A program made the position numbers and the translations under genes. A model generated the notes under the pieces. The model searched no databases. It was not told where the DNA came from and was given only the letters and a program-made list of their open reading frames with translations. Source: Geomonas agri (GTDB lineage: Bacteria; Desulfobacterota; Desulfuromonadia; Geobacterales; Geobacteraceae). Taken from it: DNA of 64,000 bases. Shown piece after piece: positions 62,405 through 64,000 of the stretch. The stretch is taken from NCBI RefSeq assembly GCF_020179605.1, contig NZ_JAINZO010000001.1, positions 1,336,789 through 1,400,788 of the forward strand, written 5' to 3'. Each line of letters opens with the position of its first letter. Within the stretch, counting starts at the first letter, position 1.

Positions 62405-63766
62405 ATGGTCGAACTGGATACCGAGACGCTGAGACGCTACGACAGCGAATACCTCTGGCACCCCTTCACCCAGATGAGCGAATGGGAAAACGCCGAGAAC
62501 CTGATCATCACCAAGGGGGAAGGCTCCTACATCATCGACTCGGACGGGAACCGCTACCTGGACGGGGTGGCCGCCATATGGACCAACGTGCACGGCCACT
62601 GCCGCAAGGAAATCAACGAAGCGGTCAAGGAACAGGTAGACCGACTGGAACATTCCACCCTGCTCGGTCTTTCCAACGACCGCGCCGCGTTGCTGGCCAA
62701 GCGCCTGATCGACATCGCCCCTCCGGGACTTGCCAAGGTCTTCTACTCCGACAACGGCTCGACCGCCGTCGAGATCGCGGTCAAGATGGCCTTCCAGTAC
62801 CAGCAGCAAACCGGCAACACGCAGAAGCAGAAGTTCATCCGCTTCGACAACGCCTACCACGGCGACACGGTCGGCTCCATGAGCGTGGGCGGCATCGCCA
62901 TCTACCACGAGGTGTACGCCCCGCTGCTCTTCCCGACCATCAAGGCCCCCTCCCCTTACTGTTACCGCTGCGCCCTCTCCCCGGAGGGGGACTGCCACAG
63001 CTGCGGACTGTTGTGCCTCCAGGAACTGGAGCGGCTCATGCAGGAGCACGCGCACGAACTCGCGGGCCTGGTGATCGAACCGTCGGTGCAGGGAGCCGGC
63101 GGCATGATCGTACAGCCTCCGGGCTTCGTTAAGGGGGTGCGCGAACTCTGTGACCGCTACGACGTCCTCATGATCGCCGACGAGGTCGCGGTCGGTTTCG
63201 GTCGTACCGGTGCCATGTTTGCCTGCGGCAAGGAAGGGGTGACCCCGGACATCATGGCAATCTCCAAGGGGATCTCGGCCGGGTACCTGCCGCTCGCGGC
63301 GACCCTCACCACCCGCAAGGTCTACGACGCCTTCTGGGGCGCCTACAGTGAACTTAAGACCTTCTTCCACGGCCACACCTTCACCGGCAACCCGATCGCC
63401 TGCGCCGCCGCGCTGGCCAGCCTCGACCTTTTCGAGCAGGACCGCCTGCTGGAACAACTCCCCGATAAGATCGACTACCTCCAGGACCGCCTGCAGCGTC
63501 TCATGGAACTGCCCCACGTGGGCGACGTGCGCCAGGAAGGGATGATCGCCGGCATCGAGCTGGTGCGCGACCGCCACAGCCGTGAGCCGTACCACTGGGA
63601 AGAGCGCGTCGGGGTCAGGGTCTGCCTGGAAGCACGCAAGCACGGCCTCTTCATTCGCCCTCTAGGCAACGTGATCGTAGTGTTCCCTCCCCTTTCCATC
63701 TCGCTGGATGAGCTCGCCATCCTCATGGATGGCATAGAGACATCCATCCGCAGCGTCACCGAGTAA
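62405..63766 (+). CDS. bioA: Adenosylmethionine-8-amino-7-oxononanoate aminotransferase
   Basis: BioA makes 7,8-diaminopelargonic acid from KAPA. The 453-aa PLP enzyme has YLWHPFTQMSEW (substrate site), YSDNGSTAVEIAVKMAFQYQ, the PLP Asp in MIADEVAVGFGRTG and the Schiff-base Lys in MAISKGISAGYLPL. A CYRC...CHSC cluster (about 190-205) is typical of the longer BioA type. The ATG at 62405 follows TTTGGAGGA. No bioF or bioC follows before the window ends. Confidence 0.93.
   Translation: MVELDTETLRRYDSEYLWHPFTQMSEWENAENLIITKGEGSYIIDSDGNRYLDGVAAIWTNVHGHCRKEINEAVKEQVDRLEHSTLLGLSNDRAALLAKRLIDIAPPGLAKVFYSDNGSTAVEIAVKMAFQYQQQTGNTQKQKFIRFDNAYHGDTVGSMSVGGIAIYHEVYAPLLFPTIKAPSPYCYRCALSPEGDCHSCGLLCLQELERLMQEHAHELAGLVIEPSVQGAGGMIVQPPGFVKGVRELCDRYDVLMIADEVAVGFGRTGAMFACGKEGVTPDIMAISKGISAGYLPLAATLTTRKVYDAFWGAYSELKTFFHGHTFTGNPIACAAALASLDLFEQDRLLEQLPDKIDYLQDRLQRLMELPHVGDVRQEGMIAGIELVRDRHSREPYHWEERVGVRVCLEARKHGLFIRPLGNVIVVFPPLSISLDELAILMDGIETSIRSVTE

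Positions 63767-64000
<234 letters not shown>

Overview
The window looks like chromosomal DNA from a high-GC Geobacter-type bacterium (Geobacteraceae, in the Citrifermentans/Geomonas/Geobacter group). The main reasons are a fused nifEN gene, nif control regions with sigma-54 promoters and ANTAR-type RNA leaders, an EtfBA pair beside an EMO-type membrane Fe-S oxidoreductase, a pentaheme NrfA, and many REP-like palindromes between genes. The assignment rests on gene content only. No tRNA, rRNA, CRISPR array or insertion sequence was seen.

Region 1 (1-19.1 kb) is a lipid or hydrocarbon locus. It begins inside a PfaA-type polyunsaturated fatty acid (PUFA) synthase (KS end, AT, five tandem ACPs, KR, DH-like) and continues with a 2434-aa PfaC-type protein (KS, chain-length factor, AT, four hotdog folds). 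It is followed by oleA, oleB, oleC, oleD and a Sfp-type phosphopantetheinyl transferase. The layout suggests a dedicated line that makes polyunsaturated acyl chains and joins them head to head into a long polyene hydrocarbon or a beta-lactone.

Region 2 (19.1-27.7 kb) is accessory. It holds a four-gene minus-strand operon ending in a YhaV-family toxin paired with a helical-repeat protein instead of the usual PrlF antitoxin. It also holds an OmpH/Skp chaperone, a DUF2844-DUF3443 pair in which the DUF3443 lipoprotein gene is cut by one in-frame amber codon, an S10-like secreted peptidase, a secreted endonuclease, and a protein made of three internal repeats.

Region 3 (27.7-46.1 kb) is the nitrogen fixation island. 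On the minus strand nifB, a GNAT gene, etfB, etfA and emo form one probable transcription unit, and nifH, nifD, nifK, nifEN, nifX, fdxB, a second nifX-like gene and draT form another. nifV stands alone upstream and draG faces draT. Sigma-54 promoters are visible before nifH, nifB and nifV. The nifH and nifB leaders each carry two small hairpins with A1/G4 hexaloops, the second overlapping the 5' arm of an intrinsic terminator. This is the layout of ANTAR antitermination.

Region 4 (46.3-64 kb) is mostly housekeeping: an ABM-domain membrane protein, a DUF1499 protein, an O-methyltransferase, nrfA, a PAS-GGDEF diguanylate cyclase, ppx with a Na/Pi cotransporter, an HU/IHF subunit, a TPR protein, an RlmD/RumA-type methyltransferase, infA, efp with epmA, and bioB-bioD-bioA behind a BirA-type operator that overlaps the promoter. 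The last bases contain a 27-G run that looks like a sequence artefact or contig end.
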